This document shows positions 51,218-62,019 of a stretch of 64,000 bases of DNA, piece by piece. The stretch spans positions 2,542,001-2,606,000 of the forward strand of contig NC_068980.1 in the NCBI RefSeq assembly GCF_016808095.1. The letters run 5' to 3'. The first letter of the stretch is position 1. The number at the start of each line of letters is the position of its first letter. The stretch is from Vigna angularis. Lineage: Eukaryota > Streptophyta > Magnoliopsida > Fabales > Fabaceae. The position numbers were made by a program, and so were the translations under genes. Below the pieces are notes generated by a model that saw only the letters and a program-made list of their open reading frames with translations, did not search any database and had not been told where the DNA came from.

Positions 51218-52132
51218 ATGGTAAACAAATTGCTTTTCGTTCTTGTAGCAGTGGCTCTTGTTACGGTGCCAAAAAATGTGAGTGCTCAGAACTGCGGGTG
51301 TGCTGAAGGGTTATGCTGCAGCCAATATGGATACTGTGGTACTGGTACAGAATACTGTGGCACAGGGTGTCAGCAGGGTAATTGTACCACAACAAGTTCC
51401 CCAAGCAACAACGTTAATGTTGCTGACATTGTCACAGCCGAATTTTTCAACGGCATAATCGATCAAGCTGATTCTGGTTGTGTTGGCAAGAACTTTTACA
51501 CACGAGATGCTTTCCTCAGAGCTCTCGATTCCTACACCGACTTTGGCAGAGTTGGTTCCGAGGACGACTCCAAACGCGAGATTGCAGCTGCTTTTGCTCA
51601 TTTCACACATGAAACTGGACGTAAGATTGCTATTATAAATCCTTTTTAGTGTTCGTTACTGAAGATCAAATTTATATCTTTTTTTTATCTCATTCATGTT
51701 CTAACTGGGAGATTGAATGCAGATTTTTGTTACATCGAAGAGATTGATGGTGCAAGCAAGGACTACTGCGACGAGGAATCGATTGCACAGTATCCATGTT
51801 CTTCCAGCAGAGGGTACCACGGTCGTGGTCCGATCCAATTGTCGTGGAACTTCAACTACGGACCAGCAGGGGAGGCCAACGACTTCGATGGATTGGGCGC
51901 TCCGGAAACAGTGTCGAACGATGTTGTGGTGTCTTTCAAGACAGCATTGTGGTACTGGATGCAACACGTGCGGCCTGTCATAAACCAGGGTTTCGGTGCA
52001 ACCATCAGAGCCATCAATGGTCAACTTGAGTGTGATGGTGCTAACCCCTCTACTGTTCAGGCTCGCGTTAATTACTACACAGAATACTGCAGACAATTGG
52101 GTGTAGACACTGGTGATAATCTTACTTGCTAA
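51218..52132 (+). CDS. Class IV endochitinase (GH19) with hevein domain, 2 exons, 270 aa
   Basis: Secreted enzyme that cleaves beta-1,4-N-acetylglucosamine chains of fungal walls; a pathogenesis-related PR-3 type protein. Exons 51218-51620 and 51723-52132, with a GT-AG intron of 102 bp that falls inside HETGHFCY, the usual place for class IV genes. Residues 1 to about 23 form a signal peptide ([14 protein letters not shown]). The chitin-binding hevein domain follows (about 24-57, eight cysteines: [16 protein letters not shown]). A short Thr/Ser/Asn hinge leads to the GH19 domain. Catalytic glutamates are visible in [15 protein letters not shown], and [14 protein letters not shown] is the family substrate-cleft block. 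Length and loop deletions match class IV rather than class I. It ends in a cysteine with no vacuolar tail, so it is probably apoplastic. Poly(A) signal AATAAA at 52170. Confidence 0.96.
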
Positions 52133-52405
52133 ATAAAAGATATCATTTTTATCTGTATTTTTTCCCCTTAATAAAGAATTGAAGGCTTTGTTGCCTCATC
52201 AATCTCATTATTACTGTAATCGCTCTTGTGGAGTAAAATAAAAATAGCATCACTTTTTGCTTTTGCATTTTGATTTTTATTCTATTAATCACAGTACGCC
52301 ATGAATATTTTGCACTTTATTGTATGAAGATGATATTTCATTTTATTGTAATTTACACAAAAGACAATGATATGAACAAAGAGAGAAATGGAACCGCAAT
52401 TATTA

Positions 52406-52897
52406 TTAAGAGGATAAGCCAAGAAAAATGGAGAGGGTAACGCCGAGGGAGTAGGCTCCGACGAAGGTGCCAATCAATTGAGGAGGGGGGCGAGTGACGG
52501 CGCCGATTCCGACGATCCCGGCAACGCCGACGGGGAGGCGCACCATGAGCGCTTTGGAGGCGGCGGAGACGACGGCGTCGGTGTATAGGTGGTAAGCCCA
52601 TTGTTTGAAGAGGGGGAGTGGAAGGGTGTCGTCGTCGGGATTTGGAGGGAGGCGGCGGAGTGCGGCGTCGATTTGAGTGCGATCGGGTGGTGCTGGGACC
52701 CATTTTCGGAGGAGCGCGTGGGTGGCGTTGGCGTGGATGTAGTCGGAGGCGGTTTTGAGTTGGTACGGAAGCACTCCATGGAAAGCGTGCTGAGTGCTAG
52801 CGAGGCAGTGGGAGAAGGACGAGTCGCATACCGAGTCAAAATCGCCCGAGTTTGACAAACTATTCTCCACTCTCTTTGACGCCGATAACGATGACCC
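52406..52897 (-). CDS. Uncharacterised small protein, possible N-myristoylation, hydrophobic C-terminus
   Basis: A single-exon frame of 163 residues that I do not recognise as a named family. The first ATG is 52897 (MGSSLSASKR). A glycine at position 2 followed by SSLS fits the N-myristoylation pattern, which would tether it to membranes. The middle (about 30-110) is a soluble, probably helical region (HAFHGVLPYQLKTASDYIHA; PPDRTQIDAALRRLPPNPDD). The last 55 residues hold two Gly/Val/Ile-rich hydrophobic stretches (LPVGVAGIVGIGAV; LIGTFVGAYSLGVTLSIFLG) that could be membrane segments. Codon use and GC content are those of a real gene against AT-rich flanks. It is convergent with the chitinase, 273 bp away. 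Long frames on the opposite strand are shadows. Confidence 0.75.
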   Translation of the reverse strand, partial: GSSLSASKRVENSLSNSGDFDSVCDSSFSHCLASTQHAFHGVLPYQLKTASDYIHANATHALLRKWVPAPPDRTQIDAALRRLPPNPDDDTLPLPLFKQWAYHLYTDAVVSAASKALMVRLPVGVAGIVGIGAVTRPPPQLIGTFVGAYSLGVTLSIFLGLSS

Positions 52898-53175
52898 CAT
52901 CTCTCTCCTCTCTACAATTTTCTTCAAGCTACCTTTTTTATTTCACACAGAAAAAATTGAATGAACAGCTGACTCATAAATACTCCAAAAAGTCAATGAT
53001 ACAGAAAAAATAATAATTTAAATTATGTCATGGTGATATTTTTTATTAATAATTATTCAGTTAAAGAAATTAAGCAGAACAAAACTAAGCTGCCAATTTT
53101 ATTTTTTTAAATATTAAGGAAAAGTATATAATAAAGTTGGGAAAATTATATTTTGAGTTCTAGAGTTGGTTGAAA

Positions 53176-54080
53176 ATGATTTTGAGAGTCTGTGAGAGGG
53201 TGGCGCTGTGTGGCTTTGAGCGGCGGTTCTCATCGTCAAATCTGAATTACAACAGACCGGTGACGGTATGCGGCCTCCGTTCAAGCTACAAGGCGCGGCG
53301 ACGCACGAGGATACTCTCCAAAGAAAGCATTCAAGTCATTCACGCTCTTAAACTCGCCAAATCCCCCGACCACGTTCTCGACGCTAAACTCTCACGCCTT
53401 TTGAAACCTGACGCCTTAAACCTGTTCGACGAATTGCTAAGACAAAACGAACTCAGTTTATCCCTCAAGGCAACTAACACTGTCTCTTTCACTTTCAATG
53501 ATCATGACTTTTTTTTTATCTATTTTTTTTATTTCAATTTGTACCGTAGGTTTTCAACTTCATTCGCGAGGAGGTGGGGCATGATACGCTGCTGCAACTC
53601 TACGCCGACATGATTCTGTTGCTCGGAAGAAACAAGAAAATCGACATGGCGGAGGAACTGTTCTCTGAAGTTTTGGAGAAGGGATTGAAACCGGACACGA
53701 GGATGTGCGGTGAGATGATTGGGGCGTATTTGCAAGCTGGGATGACGGAGAAGGCGATGGAGATATACGGGTCCATGAAGGAATGGGGTTGTTCCCCCGA
53801 TAAGTTCATTTTCACTGTACTGATCACAAATTTAGAAAGAAACGGACAACAGCAACATCAACAACTGGTGGAGTCTCTCAAACAAGACTGTCTTCACTAT
53901 GTGGAGTTCCCTGATAGATTCCTTCAACAACTTCAAGAAGATAAAGTAAGATTTTGCATATGCACTTCATTTGTGGGCATATATTTTTTTTTATGAATAA
54001 TAATAATAATAATAATAATGATGATGATGTGTGTTTTCTTTTGTGTTCAGCCAAGAAAGAGACGTGTCGATCTTGTGTGA
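53176..54080 (+). CDS. Short PPR protein, THA8-like, 3 exons, 239 aa
   Basis: Small pentatricopeptide-repeat protein resembling THA8 and THA8-like proteins, which bind organelle RNA and assist intron splicing. Exons 53176-53469, 53550-53945 and 54051-54080 close at 239 aa. The N-terminus is rich in Arg/Ser with few acids, suggesting an organelle transit peptide. IQVIHALKLAKSPDHVLDAK and LNLFDELLRQNELSLSLKVF form the first helical pairs. Clear PPR units follow: MAEELFSEVLEKGLKPDT, MCGEMIGAYLQAGMTEKAME and IYGSMKEWGCSPDKFIFTVL. The basic end is PRKRRVDLV. The first intron appears to begin with GC (CTCAAG|GCAACT); a GT twelve bases on gives an alternative in-frame junction adding four residues. 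Upstream in-frame codons lack ATG, so 53176 is the start. Confidence 0.85.
53998..54029. repeat. (AAT)n/(GAT)n microsatellite in a THA8-like intron
   Basis: About seven AAT units followed by three GAT units inside intron 2, between the donor at 53946 and the acceptor at 54050. Confidence 0.85.
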
Positions 54081-54753
54081 AATTTTGCAGCTTTTTCTTC
54101 AGGGTGGTGGTGTGGGCTCTTGTTTACACAAAATTAAACTTGAGTTGAAATCTCATGTTACGGTGATTATTATATGCTCATGGCATGTCAAAACCTTAGT
54201 AGTAACTTGTACCTCATAAATCTGATGATGCTTTCACGAGTTATTGGTAGTGCTTGTGATATTGATTTGAAAGTTGGAGTTTTTTCTTGAGAACAACGTT
54301 TATACACAGTAATATTAGGGTGTGGGGGAACGAAAATACAAACGATCCTGTTGAAACAAATTTGTATTTAAAACACTTCTCCTTTTATCATTGTATTAGA
54401 AATCTGATTACGGTGTAGATTCCTTCTTTTTTTTCAATGCGGTTCAATTCCTTGATATCATTGAATTTGAAGACCATATGCTATGATTTCTACCAAGAAA
54501 TGGTAAGGAACTATCATCACCTGCTGACATTACTGGAATGTGCATATATATAAAAAAATTAATACAATAAAAAGCCTCTCTCTCATTATTTTTGTCTCTC
54601 CTTTACAAGATATTACAAGGCAAAATACAGGTAAAGATTGGTTAAAAGAATTAGTTCATCTCACACTAAAGGGGAAAAAGATGGGATGTAAAGTAAGGAA
54701 AGAACCAGAAAACTGAGTGACTAAATACAGAAAAATCACAACTACTTCCTTGT
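54081..54753. other. Convergent 3' spacer
   Basis: The 3' flanks of the THA8-like gene (+) and the RabGAP gene (-). No coding or structural feature recognised. Confidence 0.6.
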
Positions 54754-57700
54754 TCAGTTAGCTAAATGACTCGGACAACTGTTGAACATGCTGTGCCACA
54801 TAAACGCACGAGAAAGTACCATCTCGAGCTCCTGGTGCGTCCAATTCTTAGTTGGAAGGTGTTGAAGAAACATTACCAATTCTTGGAAATCAAACCTCTG
54901 GAGCTGATCTGACCACTGATAAAACAGTCATAGAGATTAGATGATGTTCATTCTCTACAATACATAATCAGTATCACTGACAAAAAAAACAGACTAAATA
55001 TACATTTATTCTAAAACGAATGTACTATAAATTGTTACAGAAATAGAAGACATAAACAATAAACCGTACTTAGGAAAAGCATAATTAGAATGTGTGTTTT
55101 GAAGAGAAACCAGAGAATAGATTTATTTAACTAGCATCCAGAATGTCTCCTACAAGACCTGAGGACTGACAATAAATAGTAAGATGCAGCACATCAACTT
55201 ACTGAAAGTTTATGTAACATGGCATCCTAAATGGAACCTAATAAATAACGAATGGACAATAGGATATTAACATTGATACAAATGAAGAAACAACAAGCTA
55301 ACATAGAGCTTCTCATTAATCTTTAGTTTACTTATGACCACCATAATCAGCAATCATGCATCAGAAAGTCATACAGTAAGATAACATAATAGATCACAAC
55401 TGTGTTTTTTTATGGTTGTTTAAATGCACAATATGACAGATATCTATTCTCTTAAAAGGGATTTCTTACAGCATAAAAGTGGTGGAAAAGACAAGTGTTT
55501 TCTGACAAAAAAAAAATGAAAATCATAATTACCATCACCTACTGCAATGTACCAGAAGAGGGAAATGGACCAAGAAATACTACCCCTCGGCATCTTGGCT
55601 ACAGAATGAAAATTAATTCAAATAACTTGTATTGGTGAAAAGGCTAGAGTAATCTGGCTCACCGTTAGAAGAAAACTGGCAAATATATACACAAGGAAGT
55701 CTGGTAAGGCATCTCCTTCAGCTAGATACGTGTCCCAAAGACGTGTGACCAAATGGAAGGGTACCTAATTGCATAAATCAGAAATCAGAGTCAACAAAAG
55801 CATAAAATTCTGCCTATTTTTCTGTAGTTCCTAATTTCAATACTGACTGAATGTACAAGTTCTTGAGGCTTGATATGCAGCCAATTTATAAAACATGCAT
55901 GCACTTGCTCTTTAGAAAAGACTATTGCACTTTGTGAGAAAAAAAAAAGTTTTGAAAGAAAACCTCTCGAATTAGAAGACAGTTGAACCAGCGGAAAGCA
56001 AATTGAAGAAATTCCAGTCCTTGCTCCTCCATATGGCTTGAAACAGGATCTGGTGGAACTCAAAATTCAGTATCGGATTAAATTTGAGATATTCTAATCA
56101 TAATATACTCCCACATTTCAAATATCAGTTATCTTTTAAAAGAAATTTTGTTTCATTTCATTAGTCAGTTCAAAAACACAAGTCATTATTTACTCATTTT
56201 GCTTTATTTTTCAATTTTATTCTTATTTTCTCTCAGTACAGCCGCAAAGTGAAAAAAGAGAGAGCATTAACATAGAGTGACAGGATAGTTACTCAAATGT
56301 AATTATATTTTTCTAAACTGAGGTTTAACACATTTCGAAATCCATATTCAAAAGTGCAGTCTTAAAGTTCATGCTATTATTACTTGAAAAAAAAAAAAGA
56401 GCAGTCCTGAGAAAAGGTTACCGTCAATCCTCCTGACCAATTCCTTCAACTTAAAAACAAGCCTTTGAATTCCTGGTTGAGCAAATGTATAATGGTCTTG
56501 CATGCCGTCAAGCAACTTTGACAAACACCAATAGCAGTCGGCCTCTACATTAGAGATTTGATCCGAAGATAAACTAGACATTGACCAATTATCTATGGCC
56601 CCTTCTAGGTATTCTGATAGGAAAACAACTAAAAATGGCGTAACAAGATCATTTATCCCCTGAACATATCCACTTGCAGGATGCCGGATGGCCCTGGAAG
56701 AAAATCAGGAAACCAAATAAGTTAAAAAAAAGAAAAAACAAACTTCTGACAACAGCTTACTTAGTGAGAAAAAAGTTCAGTTCAACAACAAGGATAATCC
56801 AGAAGAAAAAAGTTCCAGAGTATTTATGAGGGTAAAGATTGCTACCTATCTAATTGACAACTGAGTGATGCAGATAAAATGGGAAAGCTAGATCACAAAG
56901 GTTTACTGTGGTTCTATCATATTTTTTTTCCTATTTTCTTTTCTCAAGATATTGATCTAAACTACTACTAAGAAGAAACAGAAGTATACAATATCATAGC
57001 AGTTATTCTAAGCATCTTCTGAAAGTGCAATAAATATGCATCATAAGGTACTTTGGACCATTTTTTCTGGTTTCCAATGCTGAAACCATTTCAAGAAGAA
57101 AATCTACTCACTCTCCATCAAGGTTATCATTTTATAAGATAAATGGAAACAAATATATGATCAGTCCAAAAGTAAATGAAATTAACTCATCATGTATACC
57201 ACAACCACAAGTTTTTGGAGCCTCCTTAACTATGGCAAATGATAAAAAATTATTCATGTCATATGCTAACCTATGGAATAATATCATCTGTTACTATTGT
57301 AAAAAAAACATTTCTGAAAAAGTAGAAGCAGAAAGACCCATTCAAAGGTAGTGTTTGGCCCAACTTTTTTGGGATTCTCTTCCAAACAAACTACTTTTGG
57401 GAGCTTGTGACTTGTAGTACTCCATTTCCTACTTTATTTCAAATCCCAAGATCCAAGAACACACTATACAAGAAATTTAAAACTCCAAAAAATTATAGAA
57501 CTATAAATTACCAAACATTTTTAATTTTCATTTTAAATTTAAAGTTCTTATTTTTAACTTTCAGTTTGTAGTTTTAAGCTCAAATAAAATCTAGTCAAAT
57601 GCTACGTAAATATAGTGAAAGCTTAGAGCCTTATTTCACCTCAAAAAAATTCACAACAAAGAACACTAGCTCAAAATGAAATCAGACATATAGAAACAAG

Positions 57701-60048
57701 ATATCAGTTGTATCTAATCTAACCATGTGTAAAGAATACGCTCCAATGATTTTTGAACTTGCTCTTGCTGAAAGAATGACACTTCAGGTACAGTTCTCGG
57801 ACAATCAACAGCAATCTAACAATCATAAAAATGAAGAACCTTATTTTTTCCACTAACCCAGTTAGGAATATGTTATAATCAATAATACCTGGCGAAGCAT
57901 ATTGATCTCATCATCCGAGCGTTCTGCATCAGGAATATCATAATACTGAGAAACATAGTCAAGATACTCAAGACGCTTTCTTCTCAAAACTCCTTCCCTT
58001 CTATCTGAATTAGTTGGTGCATATCCCTGAACTCCGAAGTTCATCATTCAATTTTTAATAAGAAAACCAAGTATCCATAGAAAACAAGCGTCTAACCTAT
58101 GTACTTCTTAACAAATCATAGTGTTAAATACTCATTTTTTTTTGTGTGTGGCCTTGTTTATAGTTTATATGTGCAGCACCGAGACCCCTATGTATGAAAC
58201 AACCTTTCTGCAAAGCTCACCCTCAATGATATTTTTTTCTATAAAATAGAATCAGATATGCCAAAATAAAACAAAAATACACATATCTTATAAAGTATAA
58301 ACTAAACTCCAAAGTACAACTGATAACTGTCATGAAAGTACATGCTTGAGTAAGATAAATGGCATACGATCACAGAGCTTACCAAGAGAAGTCTCCACAC
58401 TGTAGGACGCATGTAATCTGGAACACCACTCCAAGATAATTCACGCAATTTCTCTACAGGATAGATGAGGAAGAAATATAAGTTCTGCACCATTGGTTCA
58501 TTGCTGAAAAATAGAAAACTAATTGGATATTGTTAATTCTCGATACGGATTTGGCAGTTAAAAAACTGAGGGTGGTTTCCAATTGAGGCCTTTACTCTGG
58601 GATTGATAGAACTGTGTGTTAAGAACTCAAAATACAAGACTATATCTTGAAAATGTTTATTGCTTTACTCCAGTTCCGCACCTACCAATTGGTAGGTATA
58701 GAATACTTGCACGCTGTCCTTAATGCATCATGCTCTCAGTTCAATTTTGCAGTAACTTTTAGCTCCAGAGGGTTTCTTAGCCTGGTCACTTTGTGTTCCT
58801 CCTCTTTCTCAAAAAGATGTTTTATAAAAAAAAAACACATATGTACAACATTTTGGGTGCATCAACCAAGGGATAAGAGGTATGAACTACTCATATTGTC
58901 TTGCAAAATTATTTTGAACCTTACCATTAAAAAATCATACAAGCAAAGGCAACTGTGTCATGAGTGTGTTAATATGGGAACATGGCTGTGCTAAATATGA
59001 CACTTCCACCAGAATATAAATAAAGGAGCAATGAAGAAGCAGTCATTACTGATACAAAAAAAATGGAAATGAAGAGATTATAATACCTAATACAACCATC
59101 GTCCCAGAAAGCACCTTACTGAATTTCAATACCCTAGCAGAATCTGTAGCTCTAGCACCCAATGAAGATTTATGTACTTCTTCAGACGGGCTCTCTACAT
59201 TGGATGCTGATACTTTCAACTTATTCTCATTGGGAGTACCAAATGGTTTCCTTGTACTCTGAGCTTCCTTCTGTGTAAAGAATAGAGGTTTCACTTGATG
59301 AATAGCTACCCATCACGAAAACTAGAGATATGTATGTGAGTACAATATACAACTATGACACATGAATGTACTAAAATCACCTCTATTCTCTCAGATATGT
59401 GGCCACTTGTTCTAGTATCACTGTATGAGGGGCTCCTTGTATAAGTTGGTGAGGGTAAGCTTGAGTAATCTGGAGAACTAACCCTCTGGCTCAATAATAT
59501 TTTACCAGGAATGTTACGACCCTTGAGTAACCTTCACAAAGGAAGAATATAAAATTATAAATTCCCATCAATTGAATATGGCATATGCTTCCATTACCTT
59601 TACCCCAGCATTTCAGAGCAACATCCCATACAAAACGAAAAAAAGGTACCCAATTTGATTGAACGGATCACAATCACATAAAAATGGGGTGGTTACACCA
59701 GACGCACATAAACCACTCCTAAGTATTAGAATTTCAACCATCGAAAATTCGTGATCCTAATCCCAAAAAGATTAAAAATTTGTAATGGGTTTTCTAAATC
59801 AAACGGAAGAAAACATTAGGAAGTGAAGATCAGCAAATCGGGCAGCGAAATTCACGAGATCGTGAGTTCTGGATAGAAAATTATGAGGAAAAATTAAAAG
59901 CAACTAACTAAGTGGAGAGAACAAAGGAGGATATATACCCTTGAACATTTCTGAGGGTCTGGTTGAATCGGGAATCTAGGATTCCCACAGCAGTGTCTTT
60001 GCTGCGTTCGGCTTTGTTCTTGTTGTTGTCGTCGTGGTCGTTCTTCAT
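54754..60048 (-). CDS. TBC-domain Rab GTPase-activating protein (TBC1D22-like), 10 exons, 455 aa
   Basis: Accelerates GTP hydrolysis by Rab GTPases in vesicle traffic; it resembles animal TBC1D22 and its plant orthologues. Exons on the minus strand: 60048-59939, 59531-59381, 59270-59087, 58453-58383, 58026-57889, 57815-57724, 56693-56422, 56049-55964, 55764-55663, 54915-54754, all GT-AG. The frame closes at 455 aa. The N-terminal 150 residues are Ser-rich and probably disordered (SSPDYSSLPSPTYTRSPSYS). The TBC domain runs from about 155 to 430. The arginine finger is Arg225 in IAVDCPR and the glutamine finger Gln260 in SGYVQG, so both catalytic residues are present. Other TBC blocks: WSGVPDYMRPTVWRLLL, EEQGLEFLQFAFRWFNCLL and VTRLWDTYLAEGDALPDFLV. 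It ends FMWHSMFNSCPSHLAN. The ATG at 60048 (MKNDHDDNN) is the first in frame. Exons 8-9 and their introns were copied to 46.6-47.5 kb. Confidence 0.94.
55337..56268 (-). repeat. Parent segment of the TBC duplication
   Basis: This segment of the intact RabGAP gene is repeated at 46566-47512 in the same orientation, with scattered substitutions and small indels. Here both exons are open, which makes it the functional source. Confidence 0.85.
57348..57605. mobile_element. Possible small inverted-repeat element in a RabGAP intron
   Basis: The left end GTAGTGTTTGGCC and the right end GTCAAATGCTAC form an imperfect inverted repeat of about 12 bp. Ends of the type GTGTTTGG are common in small plant hAT-like elements. 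I found no matching target-site duplication, so this is tentative. Confidence 0.3.
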
Positions 60049-60109
60049 GGTTGATCTCTCAGAATGGAATCCGTGTTTTGTTTTGCTTATTAGTGACACT
60101 TTGTTATCG

Positions 60110-61780
60110 TTTGAGAGCTAGTGAGTGACTACTGAATCTGTGTGTGCAAGCAACATCATGGTTCATGAATCAATGCTCCCCAAAATTATCTTTTTCTTTT
60201 CTTTTGGTAATAATCCATAATCATGCTTTATTCTTCGTTTTTCTCTTCCCTAATCAACACTCACTTCATACACGTGTGCGCCAGAGAACAGAGACCCACA
60301 ACTTCAATCTGGCAATTCTCTGTGCAAAATTCAGATTGAATCATAAACATTTTCGTACTCCATATCATATTTTCTGACAGCTCTTTTAATACACGTTTTA
60401 TTTTTGTACTAAAATCTTTGAAAACTAAAAAAAGAAAATTGCTTATATACTGCAACAAAACAGTTGTTAATCAACTCCTCTCGCTGAAGAAGTGTTAGTA
60501 ATATATTTCTTAACGTGTTTTTCTTATAAATTATTAATAAAAACATATTTGAAAGTATAATAATAAAATTATAATGACCTTCATTACATGAAGTGGAATT
60601 CATAATTTTTGCAATTTTTTTTTGAATAACTTGAGCCCATAAAAGTGTTTTTTCTTATTAATGTTTCCTCCGTTCATATCGCAGCCAAAATGAAGAAAAT
60701 AAAGTTTAAAGTGGGATACTGTACGGACTTAGAAGTCTAATGAATTTTGCTTTACGCCCTCACGATTTTATCCTGTACTGCCTTTATTTATTTGTAAAGA
60801 AAACTTAAATAAATTATTATTGTATAGGAAATATAATTTAAAGTATATATCTTAAAGTTATTGAAATTTAAACACTTTAAAAAAAAATAATCATAGGATA
60901 ACTTTCACTACAAAATTTAACACATTTGATAATATATCATTTATCAATCACAGAAAATATTTATTTCGATTGTATTTTTTTTTTCATCTTTAAATTTAAT
61001 TCATTTACGAGAACTCTTTAATCCAAAATAATAATCCAAGTTTTAGTGTAGTTAAAGGATTACACGTTCTGAACGATAAAATGTAGCCTTCCAAATTGTA
61101 TAACATAGAAAAATTGAATTATACAGAGAGAAATACAATACTCAAATTCTTAATTTCTGAATTGAAAAACTTACAAATCACTAATATGCATTATCTACTT
61201 AAAAGTGTCAGTAGAATATATTATTTTCTAGCATACTTTTTAAAAACACTGTTTTATTAAATAGAAATATATTGATGACTTCAAAATCGTAAATGGGAAT
61301 CTTTAATATGAAGTAAAACCCATTCATTTTAGTATTTTCTAAAAATCCAATATTAAAAGTCTTCAGTATTATGATGCTAACATTTTCCTTCCTACAGTGC
61401 CTAACGTTAGGCATGAATGAGTTTGCACAAAGGCAACCGCAATTTGGAATATGATAAGTTAGACAGACTGGGACCAATTTTCATAAAAGAAGTTAATTGC
61501 AAATATTAGAATGAAAGAAAGAACAAAATCCAACAAAAAAACTTAATGAAGAATCAAAATTATGTATCATCTATACCATTCGTTTCTAAAACTTCAATTA
61601 AACCCAAAATTTAACATAGACTCTATTAATCATACCGATGTATGGCACATCCATACGTAAAGCAAATCTGAAGTCACGCTACAAGTACACGAAAAGGAGC
61701 GTACTTAAATGGCCCCAGAAAATCTCAATAAGGTTGTAAAATATTACGTTGTGATACAAAATAATACATATAAGGGAGCA
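60110..61780. other. Spacer, RabGAP promoter to PEX13 3' end
   Basis: Upstream region of the RabGAP gene (about 60.1-60.4 kb) and AT-rich sequence without recognised genes. 61.8-62.0 kb is probably the PEX13 3' UTR. Confidence 0.6.
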
Positions 61781-62019
61781 CATATAAGCATCCTGTGGAT
61801 TCAAAGAAAACACATACAAGGTATAATGCAGGGGTGGTATCTTATTTAAGATTCCCTTCCAGTAAAATCAAGGCCAACGCAAGCAAAGAGAACACGAAAC
61901 TGAGCTTAAAATCTGGGATATACACGACTTTGTAGCTTCAGTATCTTCTTGTGGAATGCTTTTGTCTCTTCTTTTCAATGTATTTGGACGATCTCTTTTA
62001 GCAGAATAAATTCACCATA

